Part shown: positions 36,101 through 45,687 of the stretch, piece by piece
Layout: the number at the start of each line of letters is the position of its first letter
How positions within the stretch are numbered: the first letter of the stretch is position 1
NCBI GenBank assembly: GCA_017506865.1
Contig: JAFCMP010000124.1
Location: 434,001 to 498,000 of the forward strand
Direction: 5' to 3'
Length of the DNA stretch: 64,000 nucleotides
Source: Tribonema minus
Taxonomy: Eukaryota; Sar; Xanthophyceae; Tribonematales; Tribonemataceae
Position numbers and translations under genes: made by a program
The notes under the pieces: model-generated
Told to the model about the DNA's origin: nothing
Seen by the model: only the letters and a program-made list of their open reading frames with translations
Database searches by the model: none

Positions 36101-39100
36101 GTCGTGAAGCGTATCTGGTGTTGTATGTAGGGGAAGGGCTTTTGAGTTCAAGGGAAGTTTGTGTGTCGTGGAGCGTCTCTGCGCCCTGGAAGAGGAGGGC
36201 GGAATGCCCATGCTTGAGTCATTCGTGTGCATTGCGCTCAGCGTTCATCACAAATTGAGGTTCCTGCTTGACACCTGCGAGGGGCCTCTTGATGAATGCA
36301 TTCAAAAGGGGTTTGCGCCGAAATTGCATAAACCTTTGCCAAAAAGTCTGCCTGAGTTTTTCACAACTCAACAATTCCTTCACGAGCCTGCCTATACAAC
36401 AAACCCATTTATTCATGTGCTGAAGCATATCCTCTCATGTACGCTGCCCCAGGTGGTGGGGCAAGGCGGACCCCTTCTTTACCACAACGCGAGGCGTGGT
36501 GCTCACGGATTCACAGTCCGGATCGCAGCACTGGCTGCCGGCGCGCTTCGTCGTGGCGGGCATGGCGTGGCACCCAAATTCAACTGTAAGTTGAGGTTGA
36601 ACTCTGTTGAAAGGTGTGAAGCGCTGTGAAGCTCGTACAACCATCCACTGGAATTCAACCTGTGAATTTAGGGTAGATCAGTTGATGTAGATTATTTCTG
36701 ATGTAGATTATTGTTGCATAGAATTTTTTGCGAATGGGGCCCTCCGCCTGTACGCAGAGCACACGCGTTGCAGTGGAGATGCTGATCAGGCTTCTGGAGT
36801 TGCCTTGCCCGAAGTGGTGTACATTTCGTCCCACAGCCTGCCATCACCTGCAATATTCTTCAAAATGCCCAACCATCTGCAGCATCGGAGCTATATTTCC
36901 TCATGCTTTTTGAAACGACAGTCTCAAGCTGCCAGCCAATATCGCCAAAGGATTAACAGCATGTGTCCGTATCCCCTGATGATTTTTCTCGATACAACAG
37001 TCCGGAATTAACAATGTTGTTCATCCCGACATCACCCACCAACCCATGCCCTTCTGCCCAATCTGACCTGACTCTGGTTCTGAGACTCTGTCCCTGACTT
37101 ATCCACACCACTGATTTCCTTGACTCTGACCCTGACTTCACCGCAATCCCTCGTTCTGACGCTGCGACTCCGACCCTGACCCACCTGCCTACCCACTTCT
37201 GACTCTGACACTGTGACTCTGACTTGGATTCATCCAACCTACCCACTTCCTGACTCTGACCCTGGCTCCACCACACTACCCGATCCCTGACTCTGACCCT
37301 GTTGACTCTGACCCTGTGACTAACCCTGGCGCATCCACAACACCAATTTGTTGACTCTGACCCCATGACTCTGACCTCGTGACTCTGACCCTGACTTGTC
37401 CGCAGCTCTTCGCGGCATCGCTGGACCTCGCGCCCGACGCGACCATCCGCGTGGATGAGCATCTGCGCACCAGCCACGCCAGCGGCGCAGTGTTCGCCGC
37501 TGGCGACGTTGCATCATCTGCTGCGCCGTCGCCATCTGCAACTGGCAATGGCAGCAGCGGCGATGGGGGTGGCGGCGGCGGCGGCAGCGGCGGCGGCGGC
37601 GGCAGCGGCAGCGGCAGCGGCGATGGCGGCGGCGGCAGCAGCAGCGGCAGCGGCGATGATGATGCTATGCTGAGCGCTGCTGCAGCGCAGGGAGCGTACG
37701 CAGCGCGGGCGATGGTGGCCGCGGCCAGCGCCGACAGCGATGTGAGTGTCACTGCTTGAAGTTTGTCGGGACTGGGGAGACGTCGGACGAAGGGGCCAGC
37801 AAGTAACAGTGCTCGAGAGGTGGGGTGCCACATCCTGCACCCTGACCCTGCACATGCGTCACCCCCCCACGGAATACAGGTGCCACTGCCGTTGTCAATT
37901 TGCAATCGCCACCGTTCCCTTTGCGCCATGTACCAGTGTGGAGATTGGGTTTTCCTGACCCAATCAAGTCTTTGCCCCATGTACCAGTGCTTAAAATGAC
38001 ATCTTTCGTGACCCACTGAAGCCTTCGACCCCCCCTCCCCCTGCCGCCACATGTGCAGGTGCCGCCCCCGCCCCCCTTCAAGTTCCCCTTGAAGTTCCAC
38101 CACACGCCAGCGCTCAGCATGGCCTTCCAAGGCGTGCGCTGGTGCTTTGCGGGGGACGCCGTCGGCGAGCCCGTTCTCCTGAACTTTCCAGAACCTTCCG
38201 CAGAAAATTCCAGCAGTAGCTGCAAGGGCGCACCCACCGTGCACTCCGGGGAGGGGAACGCCCCTTCATCCCCCCCCCTCACGGCCCCCTTTGGTGTGGT
38301 GTGGGTGAAGGCAGGGGTCATGGTGGGGGCCTTTGTGGAAACAGGGGAGTGTTCCGCGGAGAGTTCTGGGGAAGGTTCTCTGAGTGCGGAACGCGCTCTG
38401 CGCGGCGCGCTGAGGATTGCGCGCGAGCGGCCGCAGCGGCGCAGCGCGCGGCAGCTGCGGCACACGCGCCTGGAGAGCCTGCTCGCAGGTATGCATGTAT
38501 GTATGTATGTATGTATGTATGTATGTATATACATATATATATGTAGGTATGTATGGTGGAGATGTCCCAGCAGGAGAAGCACGCACGTGCTCAATAGGAG
38601 CATATGTGTTGTACACGGTGCGGCGTGAAATAGAGTTTTTGCCCCTCAAGTGGAAGCAAAAAAGGTACATGCGAAAAGAAGTTGAGGCAATACGTGCTGT
38701 ATATGATGTGCTGCAAAACAAGGGTTCCGCCCCTCAAGCGGAAGTAAACAAAGCATACACCATGGACAAAAGTTGAGTTTGGGTGTCAAGCAAGCGCTTG
38801 CCCCAACCCTATCTTTAGTGTCAAGCTAGCCTTTGCCCCTATCTTCAGGGCTCGTTGATACCTAGGGCCTAGTTTGTTCACGCACATTGTGCCCGCAACC
38901 TGTGGAGGCGCATGGCCCGTTCTGCAGTATCAAGGCAAAACTTCTGTCAATGAGCACACGGAGACAACAAGTGGATTGTCAAATACAATTCACATTGCAC
39001 CTTTGTACTATGCTGATAGTGGCATGTGAACGCGCTTTGTGTGCTGAGCAATGCTACTGCAGTTTGCTCATACATATACACCGGTGAAACAGAGACAAGG

Positions 39101-40904
39101 TTTGATGATACTCCGCAAGGTGTCTTTGATACCTTGATGTACTCGCGAGCTTGCATATCCGAAGTCGCTGCGGCCTCACCACCTTGGCGCGGGCGGGATT
39201 TGACGCAGGAGACGAAAATGTCATATATATATACTATACTTTGAGTTGTGTTACATACATATATACATACCCTTGTGTGCTGTGCAACCACACCATACCC
39301 CCGTGCATACATGCCCCGCAGATCCACACATGCTGCGGCCCCACCAACTGGGCCCAGGCGAATTTGACGCGGAAGTCGACGAGGAGAGCATGAGGGAGGC
39401 GTTCGCCAAGTTCAGCCGTGCGCGCAGCGGAGCAGCAGTGCTCAGTGACAGCATCGGCGCCATCATGCAGGTCAGTACATGAAGTACAATACGGTACTTG
39501 AAGTAGGAGCATGCGGCAGTTACATGCTCATTGCCGTTTTTGGTGATTGACAGCATCGGCGCCGTCATGCAGGTGAAAATACTTGAAGTACGACATGATA
39601 CTTGAAGTAGGAACATATGGCAATCAGATGCTCATTGCCTTTTGCATGCTTGGCGGTTTCGGCAGTTACACTTGCCGGTACACAGACCACGATACTGTAC
39701 CTTGACTTCCAACAGAAGACCGACGCCAGCCGTGTGCTGCTAGAAGAGAGTATGCCTTGATGTCCACATCTGTAGGTGTGGAGCAACAGGTTAGCGAGCA
39801 GCAGCTCCCTATGTTGCAACACATGTGATTTTACTGTAAGTAGATGCTTGAGGGGTTCGATGCCTGCCTGGAAATTCGCAACGTAACAGTGTCGGCGCCA
39901 GCATGCGGCAGGAATCCCGGTACGCACATGAAAACATTTGACACTCAATGCAATATGGCAGCAGCGGCGCTGACTACATGCAGCGGGTGGGTATGATGGT
40001 GTGTCTGCAAGTGTGTATTTTTGAGTGGAGTTCAATTGCTTGTACGATTACAATTTGGCAGCATTGGCTTCCTCATGCAGGCAGGAAGAGAGCCCTGACA
40101 AAAGTCAGGGTGAGGGAGCTAACCCTACTTGTAACCCTCACGCCCAGTTTAGTCCTGAGCAGCTATAACTCAACTCTCACCCTGAGCTATGCCACATGGA
40201 AACGAATCAAAAGATCATAGAGCTCCAAGTGACAAGGTGTGGTCAGCTGCAAGTGGCTTCCACAAAAACCGTGGTCGCCGCTGCTGCAGCTATTGGCCGC
40301 GAGGCAAACAGTGCCATCATACACTCGTGCCTTGTGTTCACTGGTCTCCCTGATCGTGGTGCCTGTAATCAAGGAGCTTCATTGCAGCCTGCCAAGCCCA
40401 GGGTAACCAGAACACGCACCACGTTTGTGTGTGTTACTGGGGGGCCATTCACCGCAAGTCACCGCAAATCAAGACTTCATCAAATCACGAAGCGTTCTAA
40501 CGAGCACTAGGTCCCAATGTAGTCACGGACTTGTGTGATGTGTAGGTATGCATGCACACGACTCAGGGTTAGGGTGAGGTTTAGGGCTACTCTAGGATTA
40601 GGGCGAGGGTTAGTTTGTGTTTACTCGTCACTCAGCGCCTTTCTGCATTGCACCAAGAGAAGTACTACTTGAAGAATACAAAGTGCTACGCATCTGTCAC
40701 ATCATGTGCGCGTAGCACCAGCATGCCTTGACCTGCTGCAGCACTCAGCGCCTGATCTTGAATTGTTAAACTCCTGCAACGTCCAATCAGGAGCTGGGAG
40801 CTGACTGGGATGGCGTTGAACTTGTGCTTGCCAAGAAGGCAATGGATCCGCACAACACCGGTGCCATCAGCTATGACAGGTTCCGAGAGTGGTGGCGGCG
40901 TTGA
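27114..40904 (+). CDS. MDHAR: Monodehydroascorbate-reductase-like flavoprotein with C-terminal EF-hand-like extension
   Basis: Thirteen exons: 27114-27254, 27516-28044, 29314-29417, 30481-30577, 32547-32714, 33754-33926, 34971-35197, 35822-35950, 36453-36585, 37406-37741, 38059-38488, 39322-39470, 40791-40904. Every phase fits, 909 aa. FAD site DLLCVGGGEAAGHWASAL (G74-G80); APYLRAPL (equivalent of APYERPAL); YRQLLIATGA; HPLRDLGDAYKLVQAM; second FAD motif VFAAGDVA (G600-D601). Exon 11 matches the MDHAR C-terminal domain (WCFAGDAVGEPVLL, FGVVWVKAGVMVGAFVE). Exons 12-13 add a helical pair with a degenerate EF loop starting D891 (DPHNTGAISYDRF) and ending EWWRR. MDHAR recycles the ascorbate radical with NAD(P)H. 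Oddities: the NAD(P) Gly-rich motif in exon 6 is split by an insert, and exons 2, 7 and 10 carry low-complexity inserts, so activity is uncertain. Intron 6 would use a GC donor. Exon 1 is the least certain. Confidence 0.85.
28041..28200 (+). repeat. MDHAR-like exon 2 donor echo
   Basis: GCGTGGTACGCGGCGAATGG CG|GTGAGTGGC recurs at ~28133-28172 after the true donor at 28044/28045. A GTACACCCTGAGTACACC motif also repeats nearby. Confidence 0.9.
28620..29313 (+). repeat. MDHAR-like exon 3 acceptor echoes
   Basis: Decayed copies of GCGCTGCTGAGCG..TTCAGG..GTGCGCTG plus GAGCGCTGTCA and GTTGAAGTTTAC lie at ~28635, ~28755, ~28975 and ~29110-29200, before the true acceptor at 29313/29314. Confidence 0.75.
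29860..30480 (+). repeat. MDHAR-like exon 4 acceptor echo array
   Basis: GTGCAG|GAGACCATCAAGGTG, CGGCAGCTGCTCATTG and the downstream GTTGAAGTTAC recur at 29875, 30090, 30203 and 30329, with the true acceptor at 30480/30481. Spacing is ~115-215 bp. Each unit also carries CTGCTGCGATGCGTGTGTG intron text. Confidence 0.93.
30555..30850 (+). repeat. MDHAR-like exon 4 donor echo and TTAGGG tract
   Basis: GAGCGGAGTTTCCGTTGAAG A|GTGAGT at ~30693-30725 copies the true donor at 30577/30578. Degenerate TTAGGG repeats follow at 30777-30845. Confidence 0.88.
31690..31775 (+). repeat. MDHAR-like exon 5 acceptor echo
   Basis: GTTTGTGCGCGGCAG|GCATC GAACGCGCATGCTTTGTCAG copies the true acceptor at 32546/32547, ~820 bp upstream of it. 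Confidence 0.9.
33560..33672 (+). repeat. MDHAR-like exon 6 acceptor echo
   Basis: A ~110-bp copy of the acceptor and first ~55 exon bases (CTGCAG|T.GAAT.GGATGGGCA, CACTCGGTGGTGATACTGGG) precedes the true one at 33753/33754. This copy reads into a stop codon (CTGCAGTAG). Confidence 0.93.
35485..35821 (+). repeat. MDHAR-like exon 8 acceptor echo array (~80-bp period)
   Basis: Five tandem units of TCAACT..TTCAAGTGTG, CGACGCTCCGCAG|GCTGCTCGCGCG and GAGGTGA. Acceptor AGs fall near 35513, 35591, 35669, 35745 and the true 35821. All five retain a usable-looking AG. Confidence 0.95.
36095..36230 (+). repeat. MDHAR-like exon 8 donor echoes
   Basis: GTGTCGTGGAGCGTCTCTGC GCCCTGGAAGAGGAGGGCG (~36160-36200), with a weaker copy at ~36100, resemble exon 8 codons for RVERLWALEEEGD. 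Confidence 0.75.
38486..38545 (+). repeat. (GTAT)n microsatellite
   Basis: About nine GTAT units directly follow the exon 11 donor (38488/38489). GTATGT is also the donor consensus, so the array duplicates potential 5' splice sites. Confidence 0.9.
39535..40090 (+). repeat. MDHAR-like exon 12 donor echoes
   Basis: Copies of GACAGCATCGGCGCC.TCATGCAG|GT occur at ~39548 and, more decayed, ~39887 and ~40055, following the true donor at 39470/39471. TACTTGAAGTA motifs are embedded in the units. Confidence 0.85.
40194..40325 (+). repeat. R2 dispersed repeat copy
   Basis: CATGGAAACGAATCAAAAGA, TCATAGAGCTCCAAGTGACA, AGGTGTGG, CCGTGGTCGCCGCTGCTGCA and AAACAGTGCCA. Sense in MDHAR-like intron 12. Confidence 0.88.
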
Positions 40905-41335
40905 TGCCAATTTGAAGTGTGGATGTCAAGTTGAAGTTTGGAACGAGCAGAAGGACTGAGGCGGCGAACAAGCGGCGGTGCGCTAGGGAGGTTCTAGCTG
41001 CACGTGCGCTGTCTCTAGCTGAGTTCTACTCCTAGGTGAAACCTATGTGTGTCAGTGAGAGTGATTGTGTGTGTGTATGTGTGTGTTGGAGAGGGGGGGG
41101 ATGGGGGCAATATCTCCTGTAAGATCAGCCCCCTGTAGGCCTGGCTTTCCTTCCGGTGTGGCAGTCCGTGAGCGGCTATGAGGGGTTCAATGGCTGATCA
41201 TCATCATCACCTGAAGCCGTTGCGACACAAAGAGTTCACAAAGAGTTCACCAGGGGGGTACATGCTGGTCCAATGCTGATCCTGATCAGGCATATAAGCT
41301 CTGAGGCACGCTTCAACTTGTAGTAGATGCACATG

Positions 41336-41406
41336 TGTGCGCCCAGGTGTTGTCGATACAACGCATCTCGGTACTTGTGCGACACTCGACAACACCTGGG
41401 CGCACA
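41336..41406. repeat. Perfect 21-bp inverted repeat (hairpin)
   Basis: Arms TGTGCGCCCAGGTGTTGTCG+A (41336-41356) and its exact reverse complement (41386-41406), separated by 29 bases. No mismatch. Could be a hairpin RNA, the remains of a MITE, or a cruciform site. Confidence 0.95.
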
Positions 41407-41837
41407 GATAGTATGTGGCAGTAGGTCTAGACACCGCGCACGAGGGATGGGGTTGAGCGTCAAAGTTCAACTTGAAGTATGGGTATTTGTGGCTACGATC
41501 TCAGCACACAAGCAGGGCGTAACTCGTTTCCGTGTAAGGCGGCATCGTGGCGGAGCTAGATGTTGTGATGTGCGGGTGTTGTCAACTTCAATGTTGAGTT
41601 TGAAGTGCAGCGAGTTGGCCTGCGAGGTGCAACACACATTGCGCGCCGCGTCTCCCCCGCAAGTCAGTACAAGCACATACCAGGGTACAGCTCAATGTGA
41701 AACTCGTCACCCTGATTCTTGTCAAAGTATGCGTATTGCATCGCGTTGCTGTGGCTTGTGCATATCTGCCAGATCATGTGCTTGACGCGCCAGCCTGGAG
41801 CGTGCAGTGCTTGCGCACTTGCTGATGACACCTATGT

Positions 41838-42005
41838 ACTTTGTATTAATTCTCGCTCAGGGCGCGAAAAAGCCCAGATGATTGGCATCTAGCTGTAAGG
41901 AATCTACATGTCGTATGACAGTCTGAAAGCGTCGCAACGACAACCACTCAAACGCCGCCGCCGCCAAATGGCATCTCGGGGTCCTCCCCTACGTCCACCT
42001 ATGTA
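41838..42005 (-). repeat. R1 dispersed repeat, long copy
   Basis: Reverse complement of the 16378-16557 element, including CCATTTGGCGGCGGCGGCG, GGTTGTCGTTGCGAC, TCATACGACATGTAGATTCC and the CGCGCCCTGAGCGAG core. It is nearly identical, suggesting a recent copy. Confidence 0.92.
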
Positions 42006-42306
42006 CCACTACAGTACATGCATCACACGCGCGAAGCGCCAATAATTTAGTGCATAGCTAACACATGCGTAGCATCATGATGTTTGATGAAGACGACAGC
42101 AAGAAATCACAACCGGTGCGCACCGGCATCTCATTGCCACGGTGTGCTCAACGTGTAAGTGCATGTGCATGTGTACATGGAAGCACTGCGTGCCGCATGT
42201 CTGTAGCATGACTGTCGTATCGGAGATGCCGAGCAAGCTATCATGACAGCCGCTGACCCTGCTTGGCATGCCCAACGAACCCTAACCCTGACCCTTACCC
42301 TAACCC

Positions 42307-42702
42307 TCACTTGTTGGCTAGTCTCCTCTCATCGCGCATGGCCTTGGCCTTGGATACTATCACACACTGAAGCGGTATCACCCGACACATCCGTTCCAGG
42401 AACTCTGCAAAAAGCTTGCCGACCCGGTCACGATCGATCACGAAACGACCAAGAAGATCCTCTTCAATGCCCATGGGGTCACGTGTCTCCGAGTCAGCAG
42501 AGAGATTACTGGTAGAAAAGCACGCTGCCACTGTGGCGGGGCCTTGTGGCGCCTTGAAAACGCGCAACGCGTCGACAGCGCGCGCAACCTTTTCACTTCG
42601 CAGCACGCGAGGGTTGTTCTCATTCTCCAGCTGCGTCCAAAACGCCATCCTGCCGGCTTTGGTTACCTTCGTCTTCAGCTTCTTGAAAGCAGCAAGAGCC
42701 AT
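42307..42702 (-). CDS. Unrecognised ORF just beyond, and in frame with, the UGA of the upstream gene
   Basis: 131 codons starting MALAAFKKLKTKVTKAGRM. The middle is basic, followed by acidic/hydrophobic FVIDRDRVGKLFAEFLERM, ending RDERRLANK. Codon use looks genuinely coding and no intron is needed. The start lies 9 bases past the stop of the gene at 42712-44187, in the same frame. It may be a second cistron, a UGA readthrough or selenocysteine extension, or an ancestral C-terminus cut off by a stop. No known domain. Confidence 0.45.
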   Translation of the reverse strand: MALAAFKKLKTKVTKAGRMAFWTQLENENNPRVLRSEKVARAVDALRVFKAPQGPATVAACFSTSNLSADSETRDPMGIEEDLLGRFVIDRDRVGKLFAEFLERMCRVIPLQCVIVSKAKAMRDERRLANK

Positions 42703-42711
42703 GGGATCGGA

Positions 42712-44187
42712 TCAGTCTGTTGTTGCCAGTTTAGCTGACCAGTACGCTTCGGTGGCTATGCCCTCAGCAAACTCAAGGATTCCACGCATGTGCGCCAGGC
42801 CCATGGCCCTGATATACCTGGCGTTCGCCTGTGACGACACAAAGGCAAGGCGAGACGAATGTCACCGAATGCAAATTTTAAACACAAAGCTCATCGGCCC
42901 CAGTAAAGCTGAGTGGCAGGAGCTGTTGCTGCTGTTTGCTGAGGATGGGCAACGGAGAGCGACAATGTCATGTACTCTTTATATCTCGCTCAGGGCGCGA
43001 ACAAGCCCAGATGGTGGATGTCCAGCTAGCAAGCGGAACTCATGTGTGTTTTAGACTCTTTGTGAAAAAACCTTGAAAGTGTCTCAATGCGCACTGCCGA
43101 TCACGTCCAAACGAGATGTACTCGATGGCACACAAAGAGCCTGAGGCGGTGCACCTTGTTGAGCTTGAGACGAGCAACGTAATATGCATCCACCAATCAC
43201 ATCAAAACACCGGCATCAAAAGAGCATGTCTCCGATAGAGTGTTGATGGACATACCTACATACCTGCATGAGCTCGAGCTCCTTCATCTCAAGCTGCAGC
43301 TCAGCCGTCTGTCTCTGCGTATCGGCCCTGCGCATTATTGCCTGAGCGCGTTTGTTCTCCGCCTGGGCCAACTTTGCCATGCCTACAGCAGAGACGCGTT
43401 GAACTGCGTAGTCAAAAACGACCTCTGCTGCCTCTGGCGGAAGCTGGCCCCGAATCACCTGCTGCTTGGCAATGCGCAGCTTGCTGCTGCCTACACCCTG
43501 TTGACGAGGCGCGAGTAGCAGATGGAGAAAAGGGAACATAATTAGTCCCTACTGTAGACTGCAGATCAACTAAACGTGAAAACTCAAATAATAGTTGAAG
43601 TTCAAGGAGTGCACACATCAAAAGTCATACACACATCCACTTGTTTTAGAGGCGTTCTTTGCACCGTGTGGGGCATGTTTGAACCAAAGTTCAGGCGAAG
43701 TCTATCTACGCCATTCCTGACAGTTGTTTTCTTCACCCTGTGAGCAAGATGCGAGTGGCGTACTTGCGTCAGCGCCTGTATCGCTACGCAGGGAGAGCAA
43801 GTAGGTGTTGACGCACACATCGCACAACGCTAGCTCAAATCTTGACCAAATGAAAGCGAGTGCCACCAGTAATGCTATAACACCAACCGTGCTGTTGATC
43901 ACACGGCTCTCAGTGATGGCAATTGCGAAAGGCTGAAAACTCGCCTCGACGACGTAATCCGCTGGTGCCGGTGCCGCTGTTTTGGTAGCTGGCCCCCGTC
44001 TTCGCGCGCTTCGTGTCTTCTGCAGCAGCAGGCGCCAAGGCCTCTTGATCGCCGGCTGGCGAGACTGCATCACCTCTATCCTTTGGCCCTTTTTCGTCAT
44101 CTTTTCTTCAAATACGACGACGTCGTCACCGAGCTCCACAAAAGCAGCTGCTGAAAGTGTTTGACGACGATCAAGTGTTCGGGGAAC
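42712..44187 (-). CDS. Unrecognised protein with one membrane segment and coiled coil (5' end not found)
   Basis: Exons, complement of 43768-44187, 43264-43497 and 42712-42828, all phase 0; 256 residues are visible. The acceptor at 44188 (TCGGTCAG|GTTCCC) implies at least one unfound upstream exon. The first exon here is basic (QSRQPAIKRPWRLLLQKTR), then has a transmembrane segment (VINSTVGVIALLVALAFIW) followed by Cys residues. The second is coiled-coil-like (AQAENKRAQAIMRRADTQRQ, ELQLEMKELELMQ). The third is helical and ends KLATTD-stop. Intron 1 would use a GC donor (GAC|GCAAGT). Introns are short and lack echoes, and codon use is less GC-rich than in neighbouring genes. Function unknown. 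Confidence 0.55.
42982..43032 (-). repeat. R1 dispersed repeat copy
   Basis: Minus-strand AGCTGGACATCCACCATCTG, GGCTTGTTCGCGCCCTGAGC, GAGATATAAAGAGTAC. In intron 2 of the membrane/coiled-coil gene. Confidence 0.85.
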
Positions 44188-44339
44188 CTGACCGACAACG
44201 ACAAACAAACAAACAAAACACAGGCAAGTCTTCGGGAGTAAAACATGTTGAAGTTCAGCTTGTCTTCATTCTAGGAGTGCGTTAAGGACTGTGCCATGGA
44301 GACACCTTCAGAGTCTATTGAAACGGATTATGTACCATC

Positions 44340-44402
44340 AGCTTTGATACAAGCATCTGGGCATTTTCGCGCCCTGAGCGAGCATTAACAAGGAGTACGC
44401 CG
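44340..44402 (+). repeat. R1 dispersed repeat copy
   Basis: AGCTTTGATACAAGCATCTG, GGCATTTTCGCGCCCTGAGC, GAGCATTAACAAGGAGTAC. Confidence 0.85.
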
Positions 44403-44567
44403 TGCAGTCGCGGTGCCTTGCAATCTGTAGATTGATCTACTGCTTTTTGCTCATACACACGGCGCGCTGAAATGCATACGGTCAACCATATGGTTGGCTC
44501 AGTGAGGCGATCCCCCCACACAAGCTCTTGCGGCTCTTGCATGATGCCATTGACAAGTTTCTTTTTG

Positions 44568-44602
44568 ATTAAATTCTCGCTTAGAGCGCAAGAATATTTG
44601 TA
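44568..44602 (-). repeat. R1 fragment
   Basis: Plus strand reads ATTAAATTCTCGCTTAGAGC GCAAGAA. The inverted core keeps the stem (TCTTGC/GCGAGA with one wobble) despite base changes. Confidence 0.6.
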
Positions 44603-44768
44603 CATGCAACGCATGCGCTTGTATAATGAGATGGTCACAGCGAGTGATGGTGTATCTGGCAGCGGCAATTTATAGGACAGTAGCAGTGATTCTGAGGCGG
44701 ACCAAGTCATCCTGGAAGTCCATCTTTGGTTAGCCTGGTGGCCTCACACTGAGCGTGCTGTGTTCCAG

Positions 44769-44900
44769 TTGTGTGTGACAAACAAACAACAAACAGCGAC
44801 AACGCAGACAGCACGCACCATGAGTCACAGGAGTGTGTGACAAGAAACAAACAACAAACAGCGACAACGCAGACAGCACGCACCATGAGTCACAGGAGCA
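44769..44900 (+). repeat. Tandem duplication (~64 bp x 2)
   Basis: GTGTGTGACAA..CAAACAACAAACAG, CGACAACGCAGACAGCACGC and ACCATGAGTCACAGGAG occur twice in succession (from 44769 and 44834), with a 3-base difference in length. Confidence 0.95.
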
Positions 44901-44902
44901 GG

Positions 44903-45687
44903 GTGTGTGGTATACCATTGACGACTCAGACTCAGAACAAAACTCAAGAAGGGTGTGTGAACGGCAGACCGGATTGCCAAGGACCAATCTGACCTCTACA
45001 CAAAAACAGGCAGCCCCGGCGTACAACAAGGCATGCTCTGGCTTGGCAGAGCGCCTTCGTGCCATGGCACGATGTTTCTCTTTCTCTAAGTGGCCACTAT
45101 GCCCTGCCAGTCCTTGCTGCATTAAACTGCTTGATCCTGAACCCCCCCCATTCGCACAATGAGCGACGTCACCGAAGCAGCCATACTGCATCCCACGTGA
45201 GCGCCGCCGCTGAACTGCACCACTACAGGCAGCGCTGCTGTGCGCTGAGCATCGCCATCAGCACTGCACTACCACGCCGCCTTGCAGCGCTGACTGTCGC
45301 TGCTGCCGCGCCTGCTGCTGCGCCGCCGACGCGTCTGAGCCGCCGCTGTAGCGCCCTGCTGCACACTGAACAGCACCATCAGCACCCCCCACGCCAGTTG
45401 AGCATCACCACCAGCACCACCAGTGCCGCGCTAGGCGCCGCCGCCGCCAGCAGCACCCACCCCCCTGCGCCGTTGCTACCGCGTGCTGCGCATCACCACC
45501 ACCAGCGCCAGCAGCAGCCCCCCCCCCCCCCGGGCCCCCGCGCCAGTTGAGCATCACCACATCAGGCGCTGCTGCCCATGGGCTGGCGCGCCGCCTGCTG
45601 CCGTGTGCTGAGCATCAGCACCGCCGCCACCGCCACCGCCACCGCCAGCACCCTTGCTGCCGCGTGCCGAGCACCACCAGCACCACA
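44903..45687. other. 3' flank of the fructosamine kinase gene with repeated stop-region copies
   Basis: Repeats of GCATCACCACCAGCACCACC, (A/T)AGGCGC.GC(T/C)GCC and CGCC.GCTGC at ~45230, ~45400-45460, ~45550-45610 and ~45660-45730. They copy the last codons and stop region of the gene ending at 45688. His/Pro-rich ORFs on the plus strand are by-products. Confidence 0.6.

Larger units (their letters stand above)
40905..42306. other. Intergenic between convergent genes
   Basis: 3' flank of the MDHAR-like gene, then a (TG)n/G-rich stretch at 41070-41105, a perfect hairpin at 41336-41406, a long R1 element at 41838-42005 and CCCTAA-like DNA at 42278-42310. No gene is supported. Confidence 0.5.

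Noticed and set aside
36953..38244. Minus-strand ORFs rich in Ser/Gly/Val repeats
   Set aside because: Antisense to CTGACTCTGACC simple repeats in MDHAR-like intron 9 and to exons 10-11.
44833..45162. Plus-strand ORF with WYTIDDSDSEQN
   Set aside because: Looks mildly protein-like but overlaps a tandem duplication, has no ATG in good context and no supporting neighbour exon.
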